Assembly (NCBI RefSeq): GCF_003130795.1
Contig: NZ_CP029353.1
Location: 1,503,501-1,567,500 of the forward strand
DNA from: Azospirillum thermophilum
GTDB taxonomy: Bacteria > Pseudomonadota > Alphaproteobacteria > Azospirillales > Azospirillaceae
Reading direction: 5' to 3'
Length of the DNA stretch: 64,000 bases
In this document: positions 46,273-57,357 of the stretch, one piece after another
How the letters are laid out: every line of letters begins with the position of its first letter
Numbering within the stretch: the stretch's first letter is position 1
Program-made: the position numbers and the translations under genes
The notes under the pieces: model-generated
Database searches by the model: none
Told to the model about the DNA's origin: nothing
The model's input: the letters and a program-made list of their open reading frames with translations, nothing else

Positions 46273-48273
46273 ATGACGAGGATCCATCTTGCCGCCGCGG
46301 CACTGCTGCTGAACGCCTGCGCCGACCAGCCGCCGGCGCCGCCGCGCACCACCACGCTGAAGCCGTTGACCGAGATCGGCGGCATCTGGTACCTGGACCA
46401 GAACTGGGACCAGGACGCCCGCCAGTGGTACTATAATACCACGCAGGGCTCGCAGATCATGCCCTACGACTGGTTCATGGCGCTGGTCGATCCCGCCACC
46501 GGCAAGCCCTTCGTCGAGAGCGTGACGACGCGCTTCGGCTATCTGGCGGGCAGCCCCGGCAAGTGGAACCCCGACCGCCTGCCGGTCGGCTTCGCCCAGG
46601 ACAAGGATGCCGACGGGTCGGCCTGGATCGGCATGACCTGCGCCGCCTGCCATACCGGCGACGTGCGCATCAACGGCAGGACGATCCGCGTCGACGGCGC
46701 CGTCACCACCGGCGACCTCTACGCCTTCATCGACGGGCTGAGCAAGGCGGTCCACGCCACCGCGACGGACGAGGCGCGGTTCGCCGCCTTCGCCGAGCGC
46801 GTGCTCGGCCCCAATGCGCCGGTCGGCAAGCGCATCTCGCTGGCGGCCAAGCTGAAGAGCTTCGACAAGAGCTTCGCCGCGTTCGTCGCGGCCAGCACGC
46901 CGGACACCCCCTGGGGACCGATGCGCACCGACGCCTTCGGCATGATCTTCAACCGCGTCTCGGCGATCGACCTCAATCTGCCGAAGAACAACCGGGCGCC
47001 CAATGCGCCGGTCAGCTATCCCTACCTGTGGGATGCGGCGCACCAGCCGAAGGTGCAGTGGAACGGGCTGCTGGACAACAAGACCGCCTTCGACGCGCTG
47101 GGCCGCAACGCCGGCGAGGTGCTGGGCGTGTTCGGCAAGATCACGCTGAAGCCGCCGGCGGACGCCGCCCATTACTACTACTCCTCCACCGTCCGCGGCC
47201 GGAACCTGGTGGCGATGGAGAACCAGCTCCGCGCCCTGCGCTCGCCGCTGTGGCCGGAGCAGGTGGCCGGCCGCATCGACCCGATCAAGGCCGCCGCCGG
47301 CGAGGAGATCTACACGCGGACCTGCGGGAGCTGCCACGCCGTCCTGCCGCGGGAGAAGGGCTATGACACGGCGCCGATCACCATGGTGCCGCTGTTCAAC
47401 TGGCCGAAGCCGAAGGATCCGCAGGCCGTCCTGGCCGCCTACATGACGATGTGCGCGGCCGGCGTCGATGCCGCGGTGGCCAAGGGGCTGGTGTCGGTCA
47501 ACTACGCCGCCGATCCGAAGATGGCGCTGGACGCCGTCTGCCGGAAGGTCGACACCGGCGTCATCGCCGGCGTCGCCATGCCGCCGAAGCTGCTGGGCGG
47601 CGCCCCGCTCGACAATCCGGATCTCGCGGCGAACCTGCTGTCGAACGCCGTCATCGGCGCGATCTTCGGCGACATCGCCCGCGAGCCCGGCCTGATCGAG
47701 GATCTGCTGCTGGGCGACAAGGCCCCGCCGCCCTGGAAGGGCGCGCCGGAGGGTGGATGGACCGCCGCGTCCGCCAAATCGGGCAAGTATGCCAAGCCGG
47801 TCTTCGACACCACGCCGCTGGTGAAGAAGGGGGCTGCGATGACCGACGATCACCGCAAGCTGCTGAGCGTCCTCGCCAGGCAGAAGGGCGGCGAGGTCCA
47901 GGCCGTCAGCCCGGAGGCGACCGCCGAGGCCGCCGCCGACACCACCGCCAAGCTGGCCGAGACGGTGATGTCGCTGCTCGCCTACAAGGCGCGCCCGCTG
48001 GACGGCGTGTGGGCGACCGCCCCTTACATGCACAACGGCTCGGTCCCCAACCTCTATGAGATGCTGCTGCCGCCGGAGAAGCGGTCGGTCAGCTTCCGGA
48101 TGGGAACCACGGCGATCGACCCGGTGAAGGTCGGCGTCGACACCGCGGCGCAGGACAACAGCTTCGTCTTCGACACGACCAAGCCGGGCAACCGCAACAC
48201 CGGCCACGACTTCGGCAAGGACCTGTCGGACGAGCAGCGCTGGCAGCTCATCGAGTATGTGAAGTCGCTGTAA
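46273..48273 (+). CDS. RoxA-like diheme cytochrome c lipoprotein
   Basis: 666 residues. The lipobox LNAC lies near residue 16 (MTRIHLAAAALLLNACADQP), so a lipoprotein on the periplasmic side. Two heme c motifs: CAACH (GMTCAACHTGDVRINGRTIR, near residue 130) and CGSCH (TRTCGSCHAVLPREKGYD, near 355). The C-terminal YKARPLDGVWATAPYMHNGS followed by VPNLYEMLLPPEKRS is typical of the RoxA/RoxB rubber-oxygenase group and of diheme peroxidase relatives. It is an exported redox enzyme; rubber cleavage is not implied. It is inserted between the two main genes of the amidoligase cluster on the same strand. ATG 46273 follows AAGGGG. Confidence 0.85.
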   Translation: MTRIHLAAAALLLNACADQPPAPPRTTTLKPLTEIGGIWYLDQNWDQDARQWYYNTTQGSQIMPYDWFMALVDPATGKPFVESVTTRFGYLAGSPGKWNPDRLPVGFAQDKDADGSAWIGMTCAACHTGDVRINGRTIRVDGAVTTGDLYAFIDGLSKAVHATATDEARFAAFAERVLGPNAPVGKRISLAAKLKSFDKSFAAFVAASTPDTPWGPMRTDAFGMIFNRVSAIDLNLPKNNRAPNAPVSYPYLWDAAHQPKVQWNGLLDNKTAFDALGRNAGEVLGVFGKITLKPPADAAHYYYSSTVRGRNLVAMENQLRALRSPLWPEQVAGRIDPIKAAAGEEIYTRTCGSCHAVLPREKGYDTAPITMVPLFNWPKPKDPQAVLAAYMTMCAAGVDAAVAKGLVSVNYAADPKMALDAVCRKVDTGVIAGVAMPPKLLGGAPLDNPDLAANLLSNAVIGAIFGDIAREPGLIEDLLLGDKAPPPWKGAPEGGWTAASAKSGKYAKPVFDTTPLVKKGAAMTDDHRKLLSVLARQKGGEVQAVSPEATAEAAADTTAKLAETVMSLLAYKARPLDGVWATAPYMHNGSVPNLYEMLLPPEKRSVSFRMGTTAIDPVKVGVDTAAQDNSFVFDTTKPGNRNTGHDFGKDLSDEQRWQLIEYVKSL

Positions 48274-48307
48274 GGGCCTGACGCCTCGACAGCGGCCGGC
48301 AGGCTTC

Positions 48308-48329
48308 GGGCGCGGGCACCCCCGCGCCC
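48308..48329 (+). terminator. hairpin after the RoxA-like gene, weak terminator
   Basis: 9-bp stem GGGCGCGGG/CCCGCGCCC with a CACC loop, but only GTCTGCTTTCC behind it. It could reduce read-through into the next gene. Confidence 0.5.
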
Positions 48330-48497
48330 GTCTGCTTTCCGGAGCACGGCGGAGGGACGGCCGGGGGACGGCCGGCATCTGGCGGCCGGGATCGCCGGGG
48401 GGCGGGACCTGCCGCCGCAGCCGCCGTCCTTGCATCGCCGCCGCGGGACGTTCACAGTGCAAACAACCACATGGCCTAACGACCGTCCGACGAGACC

Positions 48498-51086
48498 TTG
48501 ACCGAGACCGCCCCCCCTTTCCCCGAAACGGCTCCCCTGATGGGACCTCAGCCGGTGCCGTTCGGCCAGGGATCGCTGTTCGGCGAGGCGGACGCCATCG
48601 GCTATGGCAGCGGTCCGGTCTATGACGAGATGGTCACCGGCCAGGGCCGGCTGCGGCCGCACTGGCAGACCTTCATGGGGACGCTCGGTCCGCTCGACCC
48701 CGACCTGATGGCGGTCCGCTGGGAAGAGGCGCGGCGCCTGCTGCACCAGAACGGCGTCACCTACAACATCTACGGCGATCCCAAGGGGATGGAGCGGCCA
48801 TGGCCGCTCGACATGATGCCGCTGCTGCTGCAGGCGCACGAGTGGAAGGCCATCGAATCGGGGCTGATCCAGCGCGCGACGCTGCTGAACGCCATCCTGA
48901 CCGACCTGTACGGCCCGCAGACGCTGACCCGCTTCGGCCGGCTGCCCCATGCGGTGATCCATGCCGATCCGGGCTTCCGCCGGGCGGTGCACGGCATCCG
49001 GGTGCCCAACGACATCCACCTGCATTTCTACGCCGCCGACCTCGCCCGGGCGCCCGACGGGCGCTGGTGGGTGCTGTCCGACCGCACCCAGGCGCCGAGC
49101 GGCAGCGGCTATGCCCTGGAAAACCGGGCGGTGATGGCGAAGGTGCTGCCCGACAGCCTGCGCCACTGCCAGGTGGAGCGGCTGGCCCCCTTCTTCGAGA
49201 CCTTCAAGGACACGCTGCTGTCGCTTGCCCCGCGGCGGGACCGGCCGCGCGTCGTCCTGCTGACCCCCGGCCCCTACAACGAGACCTATTTCGAGCATGT
49301 CTACCTCGCCCGCTACCTCGGCATCACGCTGGTGGAGGGGGCCGACCTGACGGTGCGCGACCGGCAGGTGTTCCTGAAGACCCTGTCGGGGCTGGAGCCG
49401 GTGGACGTCATCCTGCGCCGGCTGGACGCCGACTTCGCCGACCCGCTGGAACTGCGGGCCGACAGCTCGCTGGGCGTCGCCGGGCTGATCGAGGCGGTGC
49501 GCGCCGGCACGGTGGTGGTGGCGAACGCGCTCGGCTCCGGCCTGCTGGAGTCGATGGCGATGAAGTCGTCGCTGCCGACGCTGTGCCGCCACCTGCTGGG
49601 CGAGGAGCTGCGGCTGCCCGGCGTGGCGAGCTGGTGGTGCGGCAACGACGCCGAACGGGCCTACGTCATCGACCATCTCGACGGGCTGGTGGTCAAGCCG
49701 GCCTTCCCGTCCCTGTCCTTCGAGCCGATCTTCGGCTCCGCCCTCTCCGCCGCCGAGCGCGCCGGGCTGGTGGAGCGCATCCGGCAGCGCCCCTGGTATT
49801 ATGTGGCGCAGGAGCAGATGGCCCTGTCGACCGCCCCGGTCTGGCACGAGGGCAGGCTGCAGCCGCGGCCTCTGGTGCTGCGCGTCTTCGTCTGCGCCAC
49901 GCCCAACGGCGGCTATGCGGTGATGCCCGGCGGGCTGACCCGCGTTTCGACCGAGGCGGGACGGCTGGTCGTCTCGATGCAGAGCGGCGGCGGCAGCAAG
50001 GACACCTGGATCCTCTCCCCCCGCCGCAGCGATTCCGGTGCCGCCCAGCCCCGGCCGGCGACGGCGGAGCTTGCCCCGGTGATCGCCCGGCCGGCCGCCA
50101 ACGACCTGCCGAGCCGGGTCGCCGACGGGCTGTTCTGGATGGGCCGCTATGCCGAACGGTCGGAGGGAGCGGTGCGGCTGCTGCGCGCCACCCAGACCCG
50201 CCTGACGGAAGGCGACCTGCCCGGCGCCATGGCCCAGCTCCGCCCGCTGCTGCAACTGCTGGCCTGGGAAGGCATGGTGCCGCAGGAGCTGTCGCAGGCG
50301 CCGGAACGGACCGGAACGCGGGCCCTGCGCAACGCGCTCTATGCCGCCGTCACCGACCCGGACCATCCGAACAGCCTGCGCACCCAGGTGATGCGGCTGC
50401 ACCGCACGGCCTACACGGTGCGCGACCGCCTGTCGCTCGACATGTGGCGGGTCATCACGACGATCGACCGGCAGAGCCTGCCGCCGCGCCACCGGCTCGA
50501 TTCCGCCGAACTGCTGCTGCGGATGGACGACATCATGACGAGCCTGGCGGCCATCGCCGGGCTGATGCAGGAAAGCATGACGCGCGGCCCCGGCTGGCGC
50601 TTCCTCGACATCGGGCGGCGGATCGAGCGGGCGCTGCACATCGTCGGGGTGATGCGCGGAACGCAGGTCGCCGACCTCGACCGCCGGGACGAGGCGATGC
50701 AGTCCGCAGGGCTCGCCGTGCTGCTGGAACTGGGCGAGAGCGTGATGACCTATCGCGCCCGCTACCTGACCAGCGTGCAGCGCACCCCGGTCCTGGAACT
50801 GCTGCTGGCCGACGAGACCAACCCGCGGGCGCTGGCCTTCCAGCTCGCCGCGCTGGAGCGCCACATCGGCCAGCTTCCCGGCCGCGGCTCCGGCAGCGCC
50901 GCCGACCCGACCGGCGGTGCCCTGCCCATCGTCACCTCCGCCCGCGCCTCGCTGCGCAAGGCCGAGGCGCTGCGCTCCAGCGAGGCGCTGCATGCGCTGC
51001 TGGACTCGCTGGCGACCAGCCTGCCCGACGTCTCCAACTTCCTGGCCCACGCCTATTTCAGCCATGCCTTCGCCAGATCAGCCTGA
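48498..51086 (+). CDS. circularly permuted ATP-grasp (DUF404/407) fused to alpha-E domain (DUF403)
   Basis: 862 residues. The first ~480 form the circularly permuted ATP-grasp unit (VYDEMVTGQGRLRPHWQTFM, LLHQNGVTYNIYGDPKGMER, WVLSDRTQAPSGSGYALENR, VILRRLDADFADPLELRADS). From ~530 the helical alpha-E domain runs to the end (LPSRVADGLFWMGRYAERSE, WRFLDIGRRIERALHIVGVM). In many genomes these are two separate genes; here they are one chain. The ATP-grasp part is predicted to join a carboxylate to an amine. Start is TTG 48498 or ATG 48540; neither has a strong ribosome site. The last 23 bases overlap the next gene. Confidence 0.93.
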   Translation: MTETAPPFPETAPLMGPQPVPFGQGSLFGEADAIGYGSGPVYDEMVTGQGRLRPHWQTFMGTLGPLDPDLMAVRWEEARRLLHQNGVTYNIYGDPKGMERPWPLDMMPLLLQAHEWKAIESGLIQRATLLNAILTDLYGPQTLTRFGRLPHAVIHADPGFRRAVHGIRVPNDIHLHFYAADLARAPDGRWWVLSDRTQAPSGSGYALENRAVMAKVLPDSLRHCQVERLAPFFETFKDTLLSLAPRRDRPRVVLLTPGPYNETYFEHVYLARYLGITLVEGADLTVRDRQVFLKTLSGLEPVDVILRRLDADFADPLELRADSSLGVAGLIEAVRAGTVVVANALGSGLLESMAMKSSLPTLCRHLLGEELRLPGVASWWCGNDAERAYVIDHLDGLVVKPAFPSLSFEPIFGSALSAAERAGLVERIRQRPWYYVAQEQMALSTAPVWHEGRLQPRPLVLRVFVCATPNGGYAVMPGGLTRVSTEAGRLVVSMQSGGGSKDTWILSPRRSDSGAAQPRPATAELAPVIARPAANDLPSRVADGLFWMGRYAERSEGAVRLLRATQTRLTEGDLPGAMAQLRPLLQLLAWEGMVPQELSQAPERTGTRALRNALYAAVTDPDHPNSLRTQVMRLHRTAYTVRDRLSLDMWRVITTIDRQSLPPRHRLDSAELLLRMDDIMTSLAAIAGLMQESMTRGPGWRFLDIGRRIERALHIVGVMRGTQVADLDRRDEAMQSAGLAVLLELGESVMTYRARYLTSVQRTPVLELLLADETNPRALAFQLAALERHIGQLPGRGSGSAADPTGGALPIVTSARASLRKAEALRSSEALHALLDSLATSLPDVSNFLAHAYFSHAFARSA

Positions 51087-52017
51087 GGCGGTGGACGCCC
51101 CGACCTATCTGCCCGGTCTGGCGCCGCCGGCCGTGCGCTACCGCGTGCGCCACGTCACGGCCTACGATTATGGCGAGGAGGTGCCGATCTCCCACCATCT
51201 GCTGCACCTGACGGCGCGCGCCCACCCGCGCCAACGCGTCCGGCGCAGCACGCTGACCATCGACCCGGTGCCGGCGGTGCGCAGCGACCGGACCGACTAT
51301 TTCGGCAACACGGTCACCTATGTCGCGGTGCAGGAGCCGCATCGCACCTTCACCATCACCGCCGACAGCGAGGTGGAGGTCTTCCTGCTGCCGCAGCCCG
51401 ATCCGTCGGCCTCGCCGCCTTGGGAGCAGGTGCGCGACAGCCTGCGGGCGCTGCCCGGTCCGGACGACGGCGCCGAGATCGGCCAGTATGCCTTCGACAG
51501 CGCGCTGGTCTCGGCCAGCCCGGAGCTGCTCGCCTACGCCTGCATCTCCTTCACCGCCGGCCGGCCGGTGGCGGAGGCGGCGGTCGACCTGATGCGCCGC
51601 ATCAACGCCGAATTCACCTTCGACCCCAGCGCCACCACCGTCGCGACGCCGCTGGCCGAGGTGATGAAGCACCATCGCGGCGTCTGCCAGGACTTCGCCC
51701 AGATCGTGATCGGCTGCGCGAGGTCCGTCGGGCTGCCGGCCCGCTATGTCTCCGGCTATCTGCGCACCCTGCCGCCGCCGGGACAGCCGCGCCGGATCGG
51801 CGCCGACGTCAGCCATGCCTGGGCGTCGGTGTGGTGCGGACCGCAGGGCTGGCTGGACCTCTGCCCGACCAACAACCTGGTGGTGAACCAGGATTTCGTC
51901 ACCATAGCCTGGGGCCGCGATTACGACGACGTCAGCCCGGCCCGCGGGGTGCTGATGGGCGGGGCCGGACACGGCCTGTCGGTCAGCGTGGATGTGGAGC
52001 CGCTGTCGGGCGCCTGA
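51064..52017 (+). CDS. transglutaminase-like cysteine protease family protein
   Basis: 317 residues. N-terminal beta domain (YRVRHVTAYDYGEEVPISHH, FGNTVTYVAVQEPHRTFTIT) then a transglutaminase core with the catalytic triad visible: Cys in KHHRGVCQDFAQIVIGCARS, His in DVSHAWASVWCGPQGW and Asp in LDLCPTNNLVVNQ. Such enzymes hydrolyse or exchange amide bonds. It overlaps the alpha-E gene by 23 bp, so translation is coupled. Together with the fused gene at 42.7 kb it gives two transglutaminase domains in this cluster. Confidence 0.93.
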   Translation: MPSPDQPEAVDAPTYLPGLAPPAVRYRVRHVTAYDYGEEVPISHHLLHLTARAHPRQRVRRSTLTIDPVPAVRSDRTDYFGNTVTYVAVQEPHRTFTITADSEVEVFLLPQPDPSASPPWEQVRDSLRALPGPDDGAEIGQYAFDSALVSASPELLAYACISFTAGRPVAEAAVDLMRRINAEFTFDPSATTVATPLAEVMKHHRGVCQDFAQIVIGCARSVGLPARYVSGYLRTLPPPGQPRRIGADVSHAWASVWCGPQGWLDLCPTNNLVVNQDFVTIAWGRDYDDVSPARGVLMGGAGHGLSVSVDVEPLSGA

Positions 52018-52049
52018 CCACCCGCCCGGGAGGCGCCAGACGAAGGGCG

Positions 52050-52431
52050 TCAGGTGGTGAGCGGCAGGCCGAGCATCCGCTGGAGCGTGTTGAGGATCAC
52101 CACCGGGCTGACCGGCTTGCGCAGGACCTCCAGCGGCTTCCAGCGGTCCTGCATCAGGTCGTTGTCGCCGGTCTCGGGCGTCAGGTAGCCGGTCATCACC
52201 ACCACGGGAAGCCGGGTGTCGAGCGCCCGCACCTCGCGGATCAGGGTCTGGCCGTCCTTGCGCGGCATGCGCAGGTCGGTGACCAGCGCGTCGGCCCGGT
52301 CCTGCAGCAGCCGCTCCATCGCTTCCTGCCCGTCATAGGCGACGGTCACCCGGAAGCCCTTGTAGGACAGGAAGTCCTCAAGGGCCATGGCGGCCAGCGC
52401 CTCGTCCTCGGCAACAAGGATGTGCGGCAGG

Positions 52432-52439
<8 letters not shown>
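52050..52439 (-). CDS. single-domain response regulator
   Basis: 129 residues, a receiver domain alone: HILVAEDEALAAMALEDFLS, acceptor Asp55 in ALVTDLRMPRKDG, Thr in VVVMTGYL and Lys108 in VLRKPVSP. No output domain, so it works through another protein or as a phosphate sink. It overlaps the ethylene-receptor-like kinase by 8 bp on the same strand and is its probable partner. Confidence 0.93.
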
Positions 52440-54000
<1,561 letters not shown>

Positions 54001-54222
54001 GCTTACCCTTGCCCTCTCCGGACCGCCCCGTCACACCGCTCCCGCGAAACAACTGCCGCCGTCGCGCGACGAAACCCCGCCGGCCATCAATCGAAGCTTG
54101 TCGCCCATGCCCGGCAAGTCAAGTTGGCTTTCAGCAGGACTCTGTGCCGAAAGCAATAGAATGCGCAGGAGCCGCCGGACCGCCAAAATAACGCCTGCTG
54201 AAGACCATGACGGCGAAGGAAA

Positions 54223-54241
54223 GGGGGAATAACCGGCCCCC
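54223..54241 (-). terminator. possible terminator after prfC
   Basis: On the minus strand, GGGGG and CCCCC flank a nine-base loop, followed by TTTCCTT, about 20 bp past the prfC stop. The stem is short. Confidence 0.45.
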
Positions 54242-54261
54242 ACTCTCCCCCGCCGCACGCC

Positions 54262-55869
<1,608 letters not shown>

Positions 55870-55902
55870 CCGCGAATCCCGTACCTGATGCGAAAGACGG
55901 AG

Positions 55903-55937
55903 AAAAGGGCCGGGAGCGGCATCCGCCCCGCGGCCCT
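55903..55937 (-). terminator. rho-independent terminator after asd
   Basis: Minus-strand hairpin: outer 7-bp stem AGGGCCG/CGGCCCT with an inner GCGG-CAT-CCGC stem, followed by TTTCTCC. It lies 84 bp past the asd stop and just upstream of prfC. Confidence 0.78.
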
Positions 55938-56020
55938 GTTCATTCAGCCGTATAGATAACAGTGCCGGGCACCGGGTTAAAGAGCCGAAGAGCCTTCCGG
56001 CGCCCGTCGCACAACAAGAT

Positions 56021-57061
56021 TCAGAGAGCCAGCTCGGCGATCTGCACCGCGTTCAGCGCCGCGCCCTTCAGGAGCTGGTCGCCGCAGACGAACAGGTCGA
56101 GGCCGTGGTCGCCGAAGATCAGGCTGCTGCGGATGCGGCCGACCTCGACGTCGAACTGGCCGGTGGCGTTCAGCGGCATCGGATAGACGCCGTTGGCCGG
56201 ATCGTCCGTCACCGTCACGCCCGGCGCGTCCGCCAGCACCGCACGGGCGGCGTCCGGCGTGACCGGCTGGATCGTCTCGATCGTGATCGCCTCGGAATGG
56301 GCGCGGTAGGTCGGGATGCGGACGGCGGTGCAGCTCACCGGCAGGTCCGGGACCTCCATGATCTTCCGCGTCTCCCAGGTGACCTTCATCTCCTCCTTCG
56401 TGTAGCCGTTCTCCTGGAAGGCGTCGATCTGGGGGATCAGGTTGAAGGGGATCGGATGGCGGAAGACGCTGTTGGTGACCGGCTTGCCGTCGAGCTGGTT
56501 GCGCGTCTGCTCCTCCAGCTCCGCCATGCCCTCGGCACCGGCGCCGCTGGTCGCCTGGTAGGTGGAGACGATGACGCGCTTCAGGCCGAAGGCCTTGTGC
56601 AGCGGGCCGAGCGCCACGACGGCGATGGCCGTGGTGCAGTTGGGGTTGGCGATCAGCCGGCTGCCCGCGGCGTAGGCCTGGCGGAAGACGTGCGCGTTGA
56701 TCTCCGGCACGATCAGCGGGATGTCGGCGTCGTAGCGGAAGGCCGACGAGTTGTCGATGACCAGCGCCCCGCCCTCGGCCAGCGCCGGGGCGTGCTGCTT
56801 GGCGAAATCGCCCGACACCGCCAGCAGAACCACGTCATAGCCCTTCACCACCGCCGGATCGAAGGCCTGCAGGGTCAGCGCGCCGTAGGGGGTCTCCATC
56901 ACCTTGCCGGCGCTGCGCTCGGACGCGAACAGGCCGAGCTCGGCGACCGGGAAGTTGCGGCGGTGGAGAACGCTGACCATCTCGCGGCCGACGGCGCCGG
57001 TGGCACCGACGATGGCGACGCGGCGGGGGGAGGCGGCGGGGTTGCTGGGTTGGCTGCTCAT
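56021..57061 (-). CDS. asd: aspartate-semialdehyde dehydrogenase
   Basis: 346 residues. NADP site [20 protein letters not shown], catalytic cysteine in [20 protein letters not shown], and [20 protein letters not shown]. It makes aspartate semialdehyde, the branch point to lysine/diaminopimelate, threonine and methionine. ATG 57061 has GGAAC upstream and closely follows an attenuator with a threonine-rich leader peptide, so expression is predicted to respond to charged tRNA(Thr) and perhaps tRNA(Lys). A terminator follows. Confidence 0.97.
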   Translation of the reverse strand: MSSQPSNPAASPRRVAIVGATGAVGREMVSVLHRRNFPVAELGLFASERSAGKVMETPYGALTLQAFDPAVVKGYDVVLLAVSGDFAKQHAPALAEGGALVIDNSSAFRYDADIPLIVPEINAHVFRQAYAAGSRLIANPNCTTAIAVVALGPLHKAFGLKRVIVSTYQATSGAGAEGMAELEEQTRNQLDGKPVTNSVFRHPIPFNLIPQIDAFQENGYTKEEMKVTWETRKIMEVPDLPVSCTAVRIPTYRAHSEAITIETIQPVTPDAARAVLADAPGVTVTDDPANGVYPMPLNATGQFDVEVGRIRSSLIFGDHGLDLFVCGDQLLKGAALNAVQIAELAL

Positions 57062-57114
57062 CGGGAGTTCCGTCCTGTTCCTGGTGTTTCCGGTGCGGAT
57101 CGCGGCCCCCGAAA

Positions 57115-57204
57115 ACAACGAAGGCCCCGTCCGGATCCGGCGGGGCCTCGTGGTGGGTGAAACGCTGGTTCGACCGATCAGCACACGCCACAAGACGGCC
57201 CGCC
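57115..57204 (-). promoter_or_regulatory. transcription attenuator of asd (antiterminator and terminator)
   Basis: Terminator: arm GGCCCCG (57147-57141) pairs with CGGGGCC (57129-57123), enclosing CCGGATCCGG, and is followed by TTCGTTGTTTTC. Antiterminator: GGCGGGCC (57204-57197), inside the last third of the leader ORF, can pair with GGCCCCGCC (57147-57139), the same 5' arm, with one bulged C. The two foldings exclude each other. Ribosome stalling at the Thr/Lys codons upstream would leave GGCGGGCC free and let transcription continue into asd; a ribosome reaching the leader stop would cover it and allow termination. Confidence 0.82.
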
Positions 57205-57255
57205 GAGGCGAGTCGCTTTTTTGGTAGTGGTCGTGGTGGTGGTCATGCGGATCAT
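57178..57255 (-). CDS. asd leader peptide (Thr/Lys-rich)
   Basis: 25 residues, [20 protein letters not shown] then SCGVC and TGA. It holds seven Thr codons in a row (ACC ACC ACC ACG ACC ACT ACC) followed by AAA AAA, and one more Thr. This is the organisation of the enterobacterial thr operon leader, but placed before asd. No Shine-Dalgarno is seen; the promoter spacing suggests that the transcript starts at or next to the A of the ATG, so translation may be leaderless. The end of the ORF overlaps the antiterminator strand. Confidence 0.8.
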   Translation of the reverse strand: MIRMTTTTTTTKKATRLGGPSCGVC

Positions 57256-57262
57256 GGGTGAG

Positions 57263-57291
57263 TACTTATCCGAACGGTTCGGCCTTGTAAA
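57263..57291 (-). promoter_or_regulatory. sigma70-like promoter of the asd leader
   Basis: TTTACA (57291-57286), 17 bases, TAAGTA (57268-57263). The predicted start, 7-8 bases beyond the -10, is at 57256-57255, the leader ATG. No competing promoter pattern was seen between it and asd. Confidence 0.6.
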
Positions 57292-57311
57292 GCGCAAGCT
57301 TCTCTCGAAAG

Positions 57312-57346
57312 GGCGGCCGGCCCGGATTTCCCGGAACACGGCCGCC
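57312..57346 (-). terminator. possible terminator after glgP
   Basis: Minus-strand stem GGCGGCC/GGCCGCC with an inner CCGG/CCGG pair, followed only by CTTTC. It separates glgP from the asd promoter. Confidence 0.45.
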
Positions 57347-57357
57347 ATGATCGCGGA

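Noticed and set aside
46210..48462. A 750-codon minus-strand frame opposite the RoxA-like gene
   Set aside because: Antisense shadow; the plus strand has heme motifs and a lipobox.
48054..51065. A 1003-codon frame on the minus strand opposite the ATP-grasp/alpha-E gene
   Set aside because: Shadow of the real gene; rich in Gly, Gln, His and Arg with no recognisable fold.
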